DNA from: Chryseobacterium soli
Lineage (GTDB): Bacteria > Bacteroidota > Bacteroidia > Flavobacteriales > Weeksellaceae
DNA length: 64,000 bases
Assembly: GCF_000737705.1 (NCBI RefSeq)
Contig: NZ_JPRH01000003.1
Span: 548,938-612,937 of the forward strand
Direction: 5' to 3'
Numbering within the stretch: position 1 is the stretch's first letter; the number at the start of each line of letters is the position of its first letter. A program made the position numbers and the translations under genes. Shown piece by piece: positions 27,631-36,290 of the stretch. The notes beneath the pieces were generated by a model. The model was not told the origin of the DNA. It saw only the letters and a program-made list of their open reading frames with translations, and ran no database searches.

Positions 27631-28935
27631 TTATTTTGCAAATCGTACAGACATTTTTCTGTCAGCAGCTCTTTCAGCATCTGATGCTTTAGGATCTACT
27701 TTAGCAAATTTGCTTCCGTATCCTTCAGCTTCTAAAACCTGAGCACCAACTCCTGCTTTTGCTAAAGCACCTTTGATAAACTCAGCTCTTGATTTAGATA
27801 ATTTAATGTTAGATGCTTCGTTACCTACTTTATCAGTGTAACCACCAATTTTAATTTTAGCTTCAGGGAAAGCTTTTAAGATAGCTACAAGATTGTCAAG
27901 CTGTCCTTGAGAACCTGCTTCTAAATCTGTAGCACTACCCATTTTAAAATTAACGTGGTCAAAATCATACCAGGTATCTTTTAAAGCACTGTCATCAGCT
28001 GCATTTTTGTAATTTCCAGATTTTAAGAAAGTAATCATCTGATCTTCCATTCCACCTTTATACCCTTTAAGTGCAACCCCATTTAAATCAATGTTCTCAT
28101 CAGTTTTAGCAGTGGCTACAGCAGTTCCTGTTTTATCACTTGGGGCAACTGCGGTTGACGCTGTATCTGTGTGTGATCCTGTTGAATCAGCAGCAGTGGT
28201 TGTAGTGGTAGTCTGTTTTTTCTCACATTGCTTCCAAAGGAAATATCCGGCAGCAATTAGCAATAAAAGCGGAAGCAACCATTTCCAGATTGAACCTCCG
28301 CCTTCGTTATTATTTCTATCAGGATTAGTTCCTGTAGGTGTTGTACTTCTTGTAACGTCTATTTTAGGTTCTCCAACCGGCGTTTTTATAGCGTCGTTAT
28401 CATTATCAAACTTGTATCCTTTAGCCCAGTCGCCAATATTTAACGATGCTAGAGAAAGCCCGGCTGGCAATAATGTAGAGATAATACCTTTCTGGCTGCT
28501 CAATAAATTTGAAATACCAGATTTATCCAGGTTATTATCGGCTGCATATTTTCCAACAGTTCCTGCTGTTGCTCCTGTTACAAGGCTTAACAAAGAACTT
28601 GCAGAACCATTGCTGATTCCTGAGAAAGAAGCAATCGAATTGACCAATCCACCAAGCTTATCACCAAAAAGAGATGACAACAAAGTAGAGATAATAGGAT
28701 TATTAGAAGAACCTCCTAATAAATTTCCTAAAATTCCGCTGGATGAAGCATTCGTAATTGCATCTAAAACTCCTGGATGATCCGCATTGTTTGCTAATCC
28801 TCCCACAACTGCAGGCAGTAAACCTCCAATTGCTTTTGAAATACCAGATTCACTTTCTCCTAATTGAGATGCTGCTTGTGAAACTAAAGCGGGACCTAAT
28901 TGTCCTTTAATTAAATCAATGACATTTAAAGACAT
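27631..28935 (-). CDS. DUF937-OmpA domain membrane protein
   Basis: A 434-residue fusion. Residues 1-150 form a DUF937 (YidB-like) domain rich in Gly/Ser/Leu with GLLPAVVGGLANN. Residues about 217-235 (WKWLLPLLLLIAAGYFLW) are one membrane helix. A Thr/Ala-rich linker follows, and residues about 320-432 are an OmpA-type peptidoglycan-binding domain (GGYTDKVGNEASNIKLSKSRA). There is no N-terminal signal peptide, so I infer DUF937 in the cytoplasm, a single inner-membrane pass and OmpA on the cell-wall side. This could connect a cytoplasmic process with peptidoglycan. A strong terminator follows. Confidence 0.85.
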   Translation of the reverse strand: MSLNVIDLIKGQLGPALVSQAASQLGESESGISKAIGGLLPAVVGGLANNADHPGVLDAITNASSSGILGNLLGGSSNNPIISTLLSSLFGDKLGGLVNSIASFSGISNGSASSLLSLVTGATAGTVGKYAADNNLDKSGISNLLSSQKGIISTLLPAGLSLASLNIGDWAKGYKFDNDNDAIKTPVGEPKIDVTRSTTPTGTNPDRNNNEGGGSIWKWLLPLLLLIAAGYFLWKQCEKKQTTTTTTAADSTGSHTDTASTAVAPSDKTGTAVATAKTDENIDLNGVALKGYKGGMEDQMITFLKSGNYKNAADDSALKDTWYDFDHVNFKMGSATDLEAGSQGQLDNLVAILKAFPEAKIKIGGYTDKVGNEASNIKLSKSRAEFIKGALAKAGVGAQVLEAEGYGSKFAKVDPKASDAERAADRKMSVRFAK

Positions 28936-29053
28936 AATAAATTTATTTTTTAGATTAATGTTGATATAAATTTAAACAAAAATCTGTCCAAATGTCATTT
29001 TTTTTGATTATTTATTGAAATTTTAATGAAATTTTTAGAAATCATTAAAATTA

Positions 29054-30529
29054 TTAATACGCTTTTGCGAATAGTACACGTCTTTCAGAGGGTTTTCCTG
29101 AAATCAGCGAAACACCTGCCTCAACATCATTATCTGAAGGAATACATCTGATAGTTGCCTTGGTTTCTTCTTTGATTTGTTCCTCTTCTTCAGCGGTTCC
29201 ATCCCAATGGGCATAGATGAATCCTCCTTTTTCTTCCAGCACTTTTTTAAACTCTTCATATGTGTCAACTTTTGTAATGCTGTCATTTCTAAAGTTGAGT
29301 GCTTTATTGTAAATATCTTTCTGAATAGTTTTTAATAACTCTTCAATGTAAACATCCACACCGTCAATAGAACGTACTTCTTTGGTAAGATTGTCTCTTC
29401 TTGCAATTTCTATAGATTTATTCTCTAAATCTTTCGGTCCGATGGCAATTCTTACAGGAACCCCTTTTAATTCGTATTCAGCGAATTTCCAACCCGGTTT
29501 ATTCTGAGTGTCATTATCAAATTTCACAGAAATACCTTTAGCTCTTAGTTTAGCCTGGATGTCTAAAGCAACCTCGCTGATCTGGTTAAGCTGTTCATCA
29601 CCTTTAAAGATAGGAACAATTACCACCTGGATAGGTGCCAGTGTAGGAGGAAGTACCAATCCGAAATCATCAGAATGGGTCATGATTAAAGCTCCCATCA
29701 AACGGGTAGAAGTTCCCCATGATGTTGCCCATGCGTGCTCAATTTTTCCTTCTTTGTTCGTGAATTTTACATCAAAAGCTTTGGCGAAATTCTGTCCTAA
29801 GAAGTGAGAAGTTCCTGCCTGAAGTGCTTTTCCGTCCTGCATTAAAGCTTCAATACAATAAGTTTCATCAGCTCCCGCAAATCTTTCAGATGGTGTTTTT
29901 ACCCCTTGAATCACAGGCATTGCCATAAAGTTTTCTGCAAAATCTGCATACACTTTATTCATTTTTTCTGCTTCTTCTACCGCTTCATCCTTTGTAGCAT
30001 GAGCGGTGTGCCCTTCCTGCCATAAGAATTCTGCCGTTCTTAAAAATAAACGGGTTCTCATTTCCCAACGAACCACATTGGCCCATTGATTAATTAATAT
30101 AGGAAGATCTCTGTACGATTGAATCCAGTTTTTATAGGTGCTCCAGATAATTGCTTCTGATGTAGGACGAACGATAAGTTCTTCTTCTAATTTAGCATCC
30201 GGATCAACGATAAGTTTTGCAGGGTTGTTTGGATCTGTTTTTAATCTGTAATGGGTAACCACAGCACATTCTTTTGCAAAACCGGCAGCATTTTTTTCCT
30301 CTGCCTCAAACAAGCTTTTGGGCACAAAAAGCGGGAAATAAGCATTAACGTGACCTGTCTCCTTGAATTTTCTGTCCATTTCATCACGCATTTTTTCCCA
30401 GATTGCATAGCCGTATGGTTTAATAACCATGCATCCTCGCACTCCAGAGTTTTCAGCTAAGTCAGCCTTTACCACCAACTCATTATACCATTTGCTGTAA
30501 TCTTCGCTTCTTGAGGTTAATTTTGCCAT
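29054..30529 (-). CDS. proS: Proline-tRNA ligase (type 3, ProS)
   Basis: 491 residues from the ATG at 30529 ([20 protein letters not shown]). The open frame runs 54 codons further upstream, but that extension is Lys/Asn-rich and spans the promoter, so I reject it. This is the eukaryote/archaea-like class II ProRS: motif 2 [20 protein letters not shown], motif 3 region with [16 protein letters not shown], an anticodon-binding domain ([11 protein letters not shown]) and the C-terminal domain ending in the conserved tyrosine (FAKAY). It charges tRNA(Pro) and lacks the bacterial YbaK-type editing insert. A TATATTTG -7 element (30639-30646, minus) lies about 110 nt upstream. Confidence 0.97.
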   Translation of the reverse strand: MAKLTSRSEDYSKWYNELVVKADLAENSGVRGCMVIKPYGYAIWEKMRDEMDRKFKETGHVNAYFPLFVPKSLFEAEEKNAAGFAKECAVVTHYRLKTDPNNPAKLIVDPDAKLEEELIVRPTSEAIIWSTYKNWIQSYRDLPILINQWANVVRWEMRTRLFLRTAEFLWQEGHTAHATKDEAVEEAEKMNKVYADFAENFMAMPVIQGVKTPSERFAGADETYCIEALMQDGKALQAGTSHFLGQNFAKAFDVKFTNKEGKIEHAWATSWGTSTRLMGALIMTHSDDFGLVLPPTLAPIQVVIVPIFKGDEQLNQISEVALDIQAKLRAKGISVKFDNDTQNKPGWKFAEYELKGVPVRIAIGPKDLENKSIEIARRDNLTKEVRSIDGVDVYIEELLKTIQKDIYNKALNFRNDSITKVDTYEEFKKVLEEKGGFIYAHWDGTAEEEEQIKEETKATIRCIPSDNDVEAGVSLISGKPSERRVLFAKAY

Positions 30530-30612
30530 TATTTTTTTTAATTTTTTTAACTTTTTCCTATTATTGTTATCTAAAAATAAAACTCTATTTTTGATAGATT
30601 TTTTAATCAGTG

Positions 30613-30633
30613 TTTTGGTACATTTTTGGTACA
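30613..30633. repeat. Two perfect 10-bp direct repeats in the proS leader
   Basis: TTTTGGTACA occurs at 30613-30622 and 30624-30633, with an 11-bp period (one helical turn). On the proS side they would fall just after the predicted transcription start (-7 element TATATTTG at 30639-30646, minus). They also lie 40-60 bp upstream of the divergent lipoprotein gene. This is a candidate operator. Confidence 0.35.
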
Positions 30634-30673
30634 CATTGCAAATATAATTTAATTTAAAAATTTTTACGTTATC

Positions 30674-31711
30674 ATGAAAAGAAATATACATAAAAATTTG
30701 CTCGGTGTGTTAAGATCTAAAGGGATTTTAGCCATATCAAGCGGATTATTGCTTATGTCTTGTGGTGCTCAGATGGGAGGGTATAGCGAGACTGATGGGG
30801 TTTATTATGACCCGAATAAAGATACACTACCTGAAGGCGTAATTATCAATGATGGCGGAAACAGAGTAGGTCAATATTATGATTATTATCAGGACTCTAA
30901 TATCATTCAGAACGCGCAAGCCAATTCTAAAGAGCAGGATAACAGATATAATACTTGGAGTGATAATAACTGGAATACAAACGCAACAGATTCCGACTGG
31001 GGGAATTTTGCAGGATCCCAAACCAATGTTTACAATAATAACTGGGGTAGTCCTTGGGGATACTACGGTGGTTACAACCCTTACTGGGGATGGAACGGAG
31101 GCTGGGGCCTAGGCATGTCTTTCGGATGGGGTAGCTCATTCGGATGGGGCTGGGGTGGTTCTTATGGCTGGGGAAATCCTTACTGGGGCGGATATTATGG
31201 TTGGGGCAATCCTTATTGGGGTGGTGGATACTATAACCCATACTGGGGATGGAATGGCGGATACTGGGGTAACGGATATTACAACAGACCTATCTACAGA
31301 AGAAGTGGTGCTGAAGGAGGTGGATTTAACAGAAATAATCCAGGTCTGACGAACTCTATCTATAAAAATAATACAGCCGGTTTCAGAAATAATGGCGGTG
31401 GTTTTAGAAATACCAATACCAATGGTGGTTTCAGACAGCAAGGTAATTATAATGGTGGATTTAGAAATCAGCAAGGGCAATCTGGGGGATTCCGTAACTC
31501 TACACAACAGACAAGACCAAATTATAATTATAACAACCAGCAACAACAGCCTAGATACAGAAATGATGGCGGCTTCAGATCCAATGATAACGGAGGATTC
31601 AGATCTAGCGGAGGCTTCAATTCAGGTGGTGGCTTCAGAGGTGGTTCTTCAGGCGGCGGCGGTGGTATGAGATCCGGCGGCGGCGGTGGCGGCTTCAGAG
31701 GTGGTAGATAA
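30674..31711 (+). CDS. Gly/Trp/Tyr/Arg-rich lipoprotein
   Basis: A 345-residue protein with a lipoprotein signal (LLLMSC, Cys31). Residues about 120-205 are a low-complexity block of repeated GWG/YWG/GNPYWGG units, and residues about 225-345 are repeated GGFR units (nine or more) ending in a Gly-rich GGGFRGGR tail. The N-terminal part (residues 35-110) is Asp/Asn-rich. I know of no enzymatic domain here; such sequences are often mislabelled from context. It is likely a surface or outer-membrane lipoprotein that makes multivalent contacts, for example in adhesion or matrix formation (inference). A FadL-like porin gene follows after 30 nt. Confidence 0.75.
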   Translation: MKRNIHKNLLGVLRSKGILAISSGLLLMSCGAQMGGYSETDGVYYDPNKDTLPEGVIINDGGNRVGQYYDYYQDSNIIQNAQANSKEQDNRYNTWSDNNWNTNATDSDWGNFAGSQTNVYNNNWGSPWGYYGGYNPYWGWNGGWGLGMSFGWGSSFGWGWGGSYGWGNPYWGGYYGWGNPYWGGGYYNPYWGWNGGYWGNGYYNRPIYRRSGAEGGGFNRNNPGLTNSIYKNNTAGFRNNGGGFRNTNTNGGFRQQGNYNGGFRNQQGQSGGFRNSTQQTRPNYNYNNQQQQPRYRNDGGFRSNDNGGFRSSGGFNSGGGFRGGSSGGGGGMRSGGGGGGFRGGR

Positions 31712-31741
31712 TTTTCAAACTTAATAACTATTTAAAAAATA

Positions 31742-33145
31742 ATGTTAAAAAAATCTTTAGTATTAATGAGTGTTGCTGCTGCATTTTATGCGCAGGCTCA
31801 GGATGTTTCTGTGATAAGAAATACTGTAGATGCATATTCCAGTACTCCTATGGTGGGATCGGCTAAATTTAATGCTATGGCCGGATCCAATGGGGCACTA
31901 GGTGGGGACGCCAGTTCCCTGCTTACCAACCCTGCCGGTTTGGGAGTTGCTATTTCAGGTGAAATTTCAGGAACATTGTCTGTAAGTGGGAATAAAAACA
32001 CTTCTGCATGGGCAGGTTCATCCATTAATTATAGCAAGACCAATACAGATCTTGGAAACGTAGGAGGTGTGCTTACTTTTCCTTTGATGACTGAAACAGG
32101 ATGGAAATTCATTAATGTCGGAGTAAATTATTCCAATCAGTCTCTTGACAATTATGTAGAGTCTCCGGGAAACAGTAACCTGATCTATGATTTTGATACG
32201 AATAAAAGTTCTTCACTTTCCGGGCATGCCTATAACAGATATGGATACTTGTCTAAAACAAGTTTCGGTGTTGGAGCGAATTATAACCACAGTGTCTATG
32301 TTGGAGCAGGCTTGAATTTCTTCAATGCTTCTATTGACCAATATGATACAGCTGCATTCAATTCTCTTCAGAATGGTTCTACGGAATATTTCAGCAAGCA
32401 GAATACTCCCTATTTTGAAAGATCTTCAGGTTTTTCAGCAACCCTTGGGGTAATTGGTAAGCTGAATCCTAATTTCAGAGTTGGAGCAGCGATTGAAACG
32501 CCTACTTTCTGGACGATCGACAGAAATTATAATTTCTACAATGATGCTAATTTAGGTGATGATATGGCTTATGAGGGAAGAAGGTTTACTTCTCCGCTTA
32601 AAGCAACCGTAAGTGCTGCTTTTGTAGCCAGTAAAAACTTCTCTTTAAACGTAGACTATACACTTGGGTTAACAAAACCTAAATACAGAGTAGACGGAGG
32701 TGCAGAAACAGAATTGAATGATTTCTTCAAAGATAATTACAAGAATTTATCAGAAGTAAGAATAGGAGGGGAGTACAGAATAAAGCAGTTTAGAGTAAGA
32801 GGTGGATATTCATTTGTATCCAGTCCATTTGATGCTTTAACAATCAGCAGATTTAATGATGCGGGAACTTCTTCTGTAGATCAATCTTATAATAATCTTA
32901 TCCTTAATAACAGAAACTTACTGTCATTTGGTTTAGGATATGATTTCAAGTCTTTTTATGTAGATGCTTCTTATCAGAATATAACATCTAAGTACAGCAA
33001 TCCATTTTTGAGAGGTGTGCTTAATGGTAATACAGATTCTGCTTACTATTCACCAAGCAATATTGTGACCAGCGATTCTTACGCTGTCTCTGATGTGAAA
33101 AACAGCAGAAATAACTTCTTCCTTACATTCGGTTGGAAATTCTAA
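31742..33145 (+). CDS. FadL/OmpP1-type outer-membrane porin
   Basis: A 467-residue protein with a signal peptide (residues 1-19, ending YAQAQ). The N-terminal hatch SAKFNAMAGSNGALGGDASS and LLTNPAGLGV (residues about 39-68) are the FadL/OmpP1 signatures, with NPAG conserved. The remaining sequence alternates aromatic/polar strands and ends in phenylalanine (FGWKF). Family members move hydrophobic compounds across the outer membrane. It starts 30 nt after the Gly-rich lipoprotein gene, so the two may be co-transcribed. Confidence 0.88.
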   Translation: MLKKSLVLMSVAAAFYAQAQDVSVIRNTVDAYSSTPMVGSAKFNAMAGSNGALGGDASSLLTNPAGLGVAISGEISGTLSVSGNKNTSAWAGSSINYSKTNTDLGNVGGVLTFPLMTETGWKFINVGVNYSNQSLDNYVESPGNSNLIYDFDTNKSSSLSGHAYNRYGYLSKTSFGVGANYNHSVYVGAGLNFFNASIDQYDTAAFNSLQNGSTEYFSKQNTPYFERSSGFSATLGVIGKLNPNFRVGAAIETPTFWTIDRNYNFYNDANLGDDMAYEGRRFTSPLKATVSAAFVASKNFSLNVDYTLGLTKPKYRVDGGAETELNDFFKDNYKNLSEVRIGGEYRIKQFRVRGGYSFVSSPFDALTISRFNDAGTSSVDQSYNNLILNNRNLLSFGLGYDFKSFYVDASYQNITSKYSNPFLRGVLNGNTDSAYYSPSNIVTSDSYAVSDVKNSRNNFFLTFGWKF

Positions 33146-33178
33146 TTTCCAGCTTGTGTAATGAGTGATTAAATTGAG

Positions 33179-33208
33179 GCTCCGAATGATTTCATTCGGA
33201 GCTTTTTT
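33179..33208 (+). terminator. Intrinsic terminator of the lipoprotein-porin unit
   Basis: An 11-bp stem GCTCCGAATGA/TCATTCGGAGC (33179-33189, 33192-33202) followed by TTTTTT. Confidence 0.88.
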
Positions 33209-33234
33209 ATTGTCAATAATATAATGGTTTAATT

Positions 33235-33963
33235 TTAATGAAGATGTCCTGCAGCAGGATGATGATGGAAAAGATGCATGATCAGGGCTAGAGAAACCCC
33301 AAGGATGACCAATCCGATTTTTACCCAGTCTATATTATGATTCTTGTTGCTTTCAAAAATAATCACTGAAGAAATATGCAGGAAGATTCCACCCACAATA
33401 GCAAGAAAATATGGCTGCAGATTAGGATTGAAATAATTACCCAGAAGCATTCCCATAGGTGAGGCAAGGGCAAATAATGCAACGATCAGCAATGATGGAT
33501 AAGGTGAACTTTTAGATTCATTTTTTCTGTTGAATAAGAAAGCACCCAGAATAAACGAGATCGGAAGATTATGAAAAACGATTCCTAAAAGATAAGGAGA
33601 TAAAGCTTCCTTTTCGTTCGCTAGGGGAATTCCTTCAATAAAAGCGTGCACAAATAACCCCACCATTAAAGCAATAGGAAGAATATTGTGCTCACTGTGA
33701 TGATGAAAATGCCCGTGCTCAAATCCTTTTGTCAAAGCTTCCAGAATCATCTGAAGAAGGACTCCAGCAATCACGAAAATTCCTAAATTACTGCTTTCTT
33801 CGGAAGCATATACCTGCGGAAATACTTCATTGAGACAGATGGTGATCAGAAATCCTGCGCTTAAAACTAACAGGTTTTTTGCAAGTTTTTCTTTTTTACC
33901 AAAATGTTTTCCAAGAAATACTCCTGCAATGACGCTTAAAATCAGTAAAAAAACTGTTATCAT
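33235..33963 (-). CDS. ZIP family metal transporter
   Basis: A 242-residue membrane protein with about eight helices. The metal-site helices are recognisable: HAFIEGIPLA and HNLPISFILGAFL (TM4/TM5 signatures of ZIP), plus a His-rich loop (HGHFHHHSEHN near residue 83) and a His-rich C-terminus (HHHPAAGHLH). It should import Zn2+ or a similar divalent cation. Its start overlaps the end of the methyltransferase gene by 4 nt. Confidence 0.88.
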   Translation of the reverse strand: MITVFLLILSVIAGVFLGKHFGKKEKLAKNLLVLSAGFLITICLNEVFPQVYASEESSNLGIFVIAGVLLQMILEALTKGFEHGHFHHHSEHNILPIALMVGLFVHAFIEGIPLANEKEALSPYLLGIVFHNLPISFILGAFLFNRKNESKSSPYPSLLIVALFALASPMGMLLGNYFNPNLQPYFLAIVGGIFLHISSVIIFESNKNHNIDWVKIGLVILGVSLALIMHLFHHHPAAGHLH

Positions 33964-34688
33964 GCCTTTTTCTTAAATAAATTGATGCAACGCGGAGAGT
34001 TTTCTTTCTCAAATTCATTCAGCTGATAATTTCCCCAAATTTTTATCCTTTCAAAACCACATTCTGATGCATAAGAGTTGATGGCCTCCAGCGTATGAAG
34101 TTTTACTTTTTCGAAAAAATGAAAAGACTTACCTTCCGTTTCGAAACGAATATCTTTAACAATATGTCTTCCCTCAATTTTTTTGAGAATTTTAAAATCA
34201 ATACCACCGCGGGTTACCAAAGATTCTGCAACGATGTTATTTCTTACATATTTTTCATTCAGATAATCCAACACAAAATAACCGCCGGGTTTTAAAGAAT
34301 TATATACCGACTGGAAAACTTTTTTGTCATCATTTTCATTGTCAAAATATCCAAAACTTGTAAATAAGTTAAAAACAGCATCCATCGGATCAGTCTCGAT
34401 AGGATTTCTCATATCGTGAACATGAAAAAGAAGGGTCTGATTTTCAAACTGTTTATCGAATTCTATACTCTGTCTGGAAAGGTCCAATCCAAGAACATCG
34501 TAGCCTAATTTATTAAGGAAAACCGAGTGTCTTCCCTTTCCACAAGCCAGGTCAATGATCTTGGAAGAAGGCGGCAGCTGAAGCTCCGCAGTGAGTTTTG
34601 TAATGAAGTTTTCTGCTTCCGTATAGTCTCTGTTACTATAAAGCAAATGATAATAAGGTGTATCAAACCAAGATTCAAACCATTCCAT
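33960..34688 (-). CDS. Class I SAM-dependent methyltransferase
   Basis: A 242-residue protein with the SAM-binding motif I IIDLACGKGRHS (residues about 43-54), an acidic motif II LGLDLSRQSIEF and motif IV-like NLFTSFGYF. The substrate is unknown; the lack of targeting signals suggests a small-molecule methyltransferase in the cytoplasm. It overlaps the ZIP gene by 4 nt. TATTTTTG (34693-34700, minus) is a -7 element only 4 nt before the ATG, so the mRNA may be nearly leaderless. Confidence 0.85.
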   Translation of the reverse strand: MEWFESWFDTPYYHLLYSNRDYTEAENFITKLTAELQLPPSSKIIDLACGKGRHSVFLNKLGYDVLGLDLSRQSIEFDKQFENQTLLFHVHDMRNPIETDPMDAVFNLFTSFGYFDNENDDKKVFQSVYNSLKPGGYFVLDYLNEKYVRNNIVAESLVTRGGIDFKILKKIEGRHIVKDIRFETEGKSFHFFEKVKLHTLEAINSYASECGFERIKIWGNYQLNEFEKENSPRCINLFKKKA

Positions 34689-34730
34689 AATGCAAAAATA
34701 ACTAAATTTGCAGTCTAAAAAAGAAATATG

Positions 34731-34765
34731 TCCTTTAAATACAGTAAATGTTTAGTTTTAAAGGA
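34731..34765. repeat. Inverted repeat between methyltransferase and THUMP genes
   Basis: Perfect 9-bp arms TCCTTTAAA (34731-34739) and TTTAAAGGA (34757-34765), with an inner TAAA-TG-TTTA repeat. It lies in the 207-bp divergent region, 130 bp before the THUMP gene, and has no T-run. Confidence 0.35.
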
Positions 34766-34895
34766 ATTATAAATTGAAACAAAACGATAGAGAAAAACGA
34801 TATTGTTTAAAAATAATACTCTTAGTGTTTCCGGTGGTTTATTTTGATCTGTAGGATTTAAAATAACTATTGGGAAATTAAGTTAATCTAAAAAT

Positions 34896-36059
34896 ATGGA
34901 CACAGAAAATCTAAAGATTCAGATAAAGACATTCTTCGGTCTGGAACCGATTTTGGCAGAAGAAATCAAAAAGTTGGGCGGTAAAAACGTAGAAATTAAA
35001 AACCGTGCGGTAAACTGTGAAGGTGACCTTGGGTTTCTTTACAAAATTAATTATTCAGCAAGAACTGCGTTAAAAATTTTAATTCCGGTTCTTGAATTTA
35101 AAGCTTTTAACCAACATCAGTTTTACGACAAGCTTTTTAAAGTGGAATGGGAAAAGTTTATGGATGTAGATCAGTCATTTGCGATTGATTCAACCGTAAA
35201 TTCCGAAACATTTAAGCATTCACAGTTTGTTACCCTGAAAATGAAAGATGCCATTGTGGATTATTTTCAGGATAATTATAAAAGACGCCCGGATGTAGAT
35301 GCCAAAAGACCGGACATCAAATTCCATCTTCATATCGACCGTGAGTTGGTAACCATTTCTCTGGATTCTTCAGGAGATCCTTTGTTTAAAAGAGGATATA
35401 GAAAAGAACAGGGTGAGGCTCCTATCAATGAAGTGCTGGCAAGCGGAATGCTTCAGCTGGCAGGCTGGGACGGAAAAGGAAACTTCCTTGACCCGATGTG
35501 TGGTTCCGGAACGTTGTTGATTGAAGCGGCAATGATTGCGCTGGATCTTCCGGCTCAAATCTTCAGACATCGTTTTGCTTTCCAGAACTGGAGTAATTAT
35601 GATGCTGATTTATTCACCAAGATTAAGGAATTCAGAGTGAATAGAGTAAAAGAATTTACCGGTAAAATTGTTGGTTATGATATTGATACCCGAATGCTGA
35701 ACGCAGCAAGAACGAATATTGAAGCCGCAGAGATGGAGGATATCATTGAAGTAAGAAAACAGGACTTCTTTGAGTCTACCAAAGAACTTTTCCCATTACT
35801 GATGGTTTTCAATCCACCTTATGACGAAAGAATTGCCATTAATGATGAGGATTTCTATAAAAAGATTGGAGATACTTTCAAAACGCACTATCCTAATACG
35901 TTAGCCTGGCTGATTTCTTCAGATCTGGAAGCGGTAAAGAAAATCGGTCTTCGCCCTTCAAGAAAAATCAAGCTTTTCAATGGAAAACTTGAAACCCGGT
36001 TTTTACAGTATGAAATGTATGAAGGAACAAAAAAGCTTCATAAAATTGAAAATCAATAA
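34896..36059 (+). CDS. THUMP-domain class I RNA methyltransferase (RlmL-like)
   Basis: A 387-residue protein. The N-terminal THUMP RNA-binding domain (residues about 40-155, with FKHSQFVTLKMKDAIVDYF) is followed by a Rossmann methyltransferase domain: DPMCGSGTLLIEAAMIA (SAM motif I, near residue 199), VGYDIDTRMLNAARTN and the catalytic NPPYDERI. This is the N2-guanine rRNA methyltransferase family (RlmL N-terminal half, 23S m2G). The E. coli protein has an added RlmK domain that is absent here. Confidence 0.9.
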   Translation: MDTENLKIQIKTFFGLEPILAEEIKKLGGKNVEIKNRAVNCEGDLGFLYKINYSARTALKILIPVLEFKAFNQHQFYDKLFKVEWEKFMDVDQSFAIDSTVNSETFKHSQFVTLKMKDAIVDYFQDNYKRRPDVDAKRPDIKFHLHIDRELVTISLDSSGDPLFKRGYRKEQGEAPINEVLASGMLQLAGWDGKGNFLDPMCGSGTLLIEAAMIALDLPAQIFRHRFAFQNWSNYDADLFTKIKEFRVNRVKEFTGKIVGYDIDTRMLNAARTNIEAAEMEDIIEVRKQDFFESTKELFPLLMVFNPPYDERIAINDEDFYKKIGDTFKTHYPNTLAWLISSDLEAVKKIGLRPSRKIKLFNGKLETRFLQYEMYEGTKKLHKIENQ

Positions 36060-36069
36060 AATTGTTATA

Positions 36070-36099
36070 AAACCTTCCGGTCTGGAAGGTTTTTTTCTT
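36070..36099 (+). terminator. Intrinsic terminator of the THUMP methyltransferase gene
   Basis: Stem AAACCTTCC/GGAAGGTTT (36070-36078, 36084-36092) followed by a T-rich run. Confidence 0.85.
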
Positions 36100-36205
36100 T
36101 TTTGATTTTTTTCTGTATTTCCCTGATCGCCCTGTGTACGGCTGTAGTGATGTATTTGTATTTCAAATCAGGGTTATTTTGATCCTAACAAACATTCAAG
36201 GAATT

Positions 36206-36261
36206 GAAAGAACAACCTTAATTTTCTCATAAAACTGAGGTTACAGTTGCACGTTCTTTTC
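36206..36261. repeat. Nested inverted repeats before the glycosyltransferase gene
   Basis: Outer arms GAAAGAAC (36206-36213) and GTTCTTTTC (36253-36261), inner arms AACCT (36214-36218) and AGGTT (36238-36242), and TTTT/AAAA inside. It partly overlaps the -33 part of the promoter that follows. Confidence 0.3.
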
Positions 36262-36277
36262 TGAATAAGTAATTTTG
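36247..36277 (+). promoter_or_regulatory. Promoter of the glycosyltransferase gene
   Basis: TTG (36247-36249), 20-bp spacer, TAATTTTG (36270-36277). The predicted start is only a few bases before the TTG start codon at 36291, which supports that start. Confidence 0.5.
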
Positions 36278-36290
36278 AAAAATTTTCAAC

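Noticed and set aside
28091..28780. 229-codon plus-strand frame antisense to the DUF937-OmpA gene
   Set aside because: The opposite strand encodes a clear DUF937-OmpA protein; this is a shadow caused by Ala/Gly/Ser/Leu codon use.
30530..30691. 54-residue N-terminal extension of ProS
   Set aside because: Lys/Asn-rich translation of AT-rich DNA. It contains the likely proS promoter, and the family starts at the ATG at 30529.
31136..31546. Long Ser/Thr/Ile-rich antisense frame in the repeat lipoprotein gene
   Set aside because: It arises from the repetitive Gly/Trp/Arg codons on the other strand.
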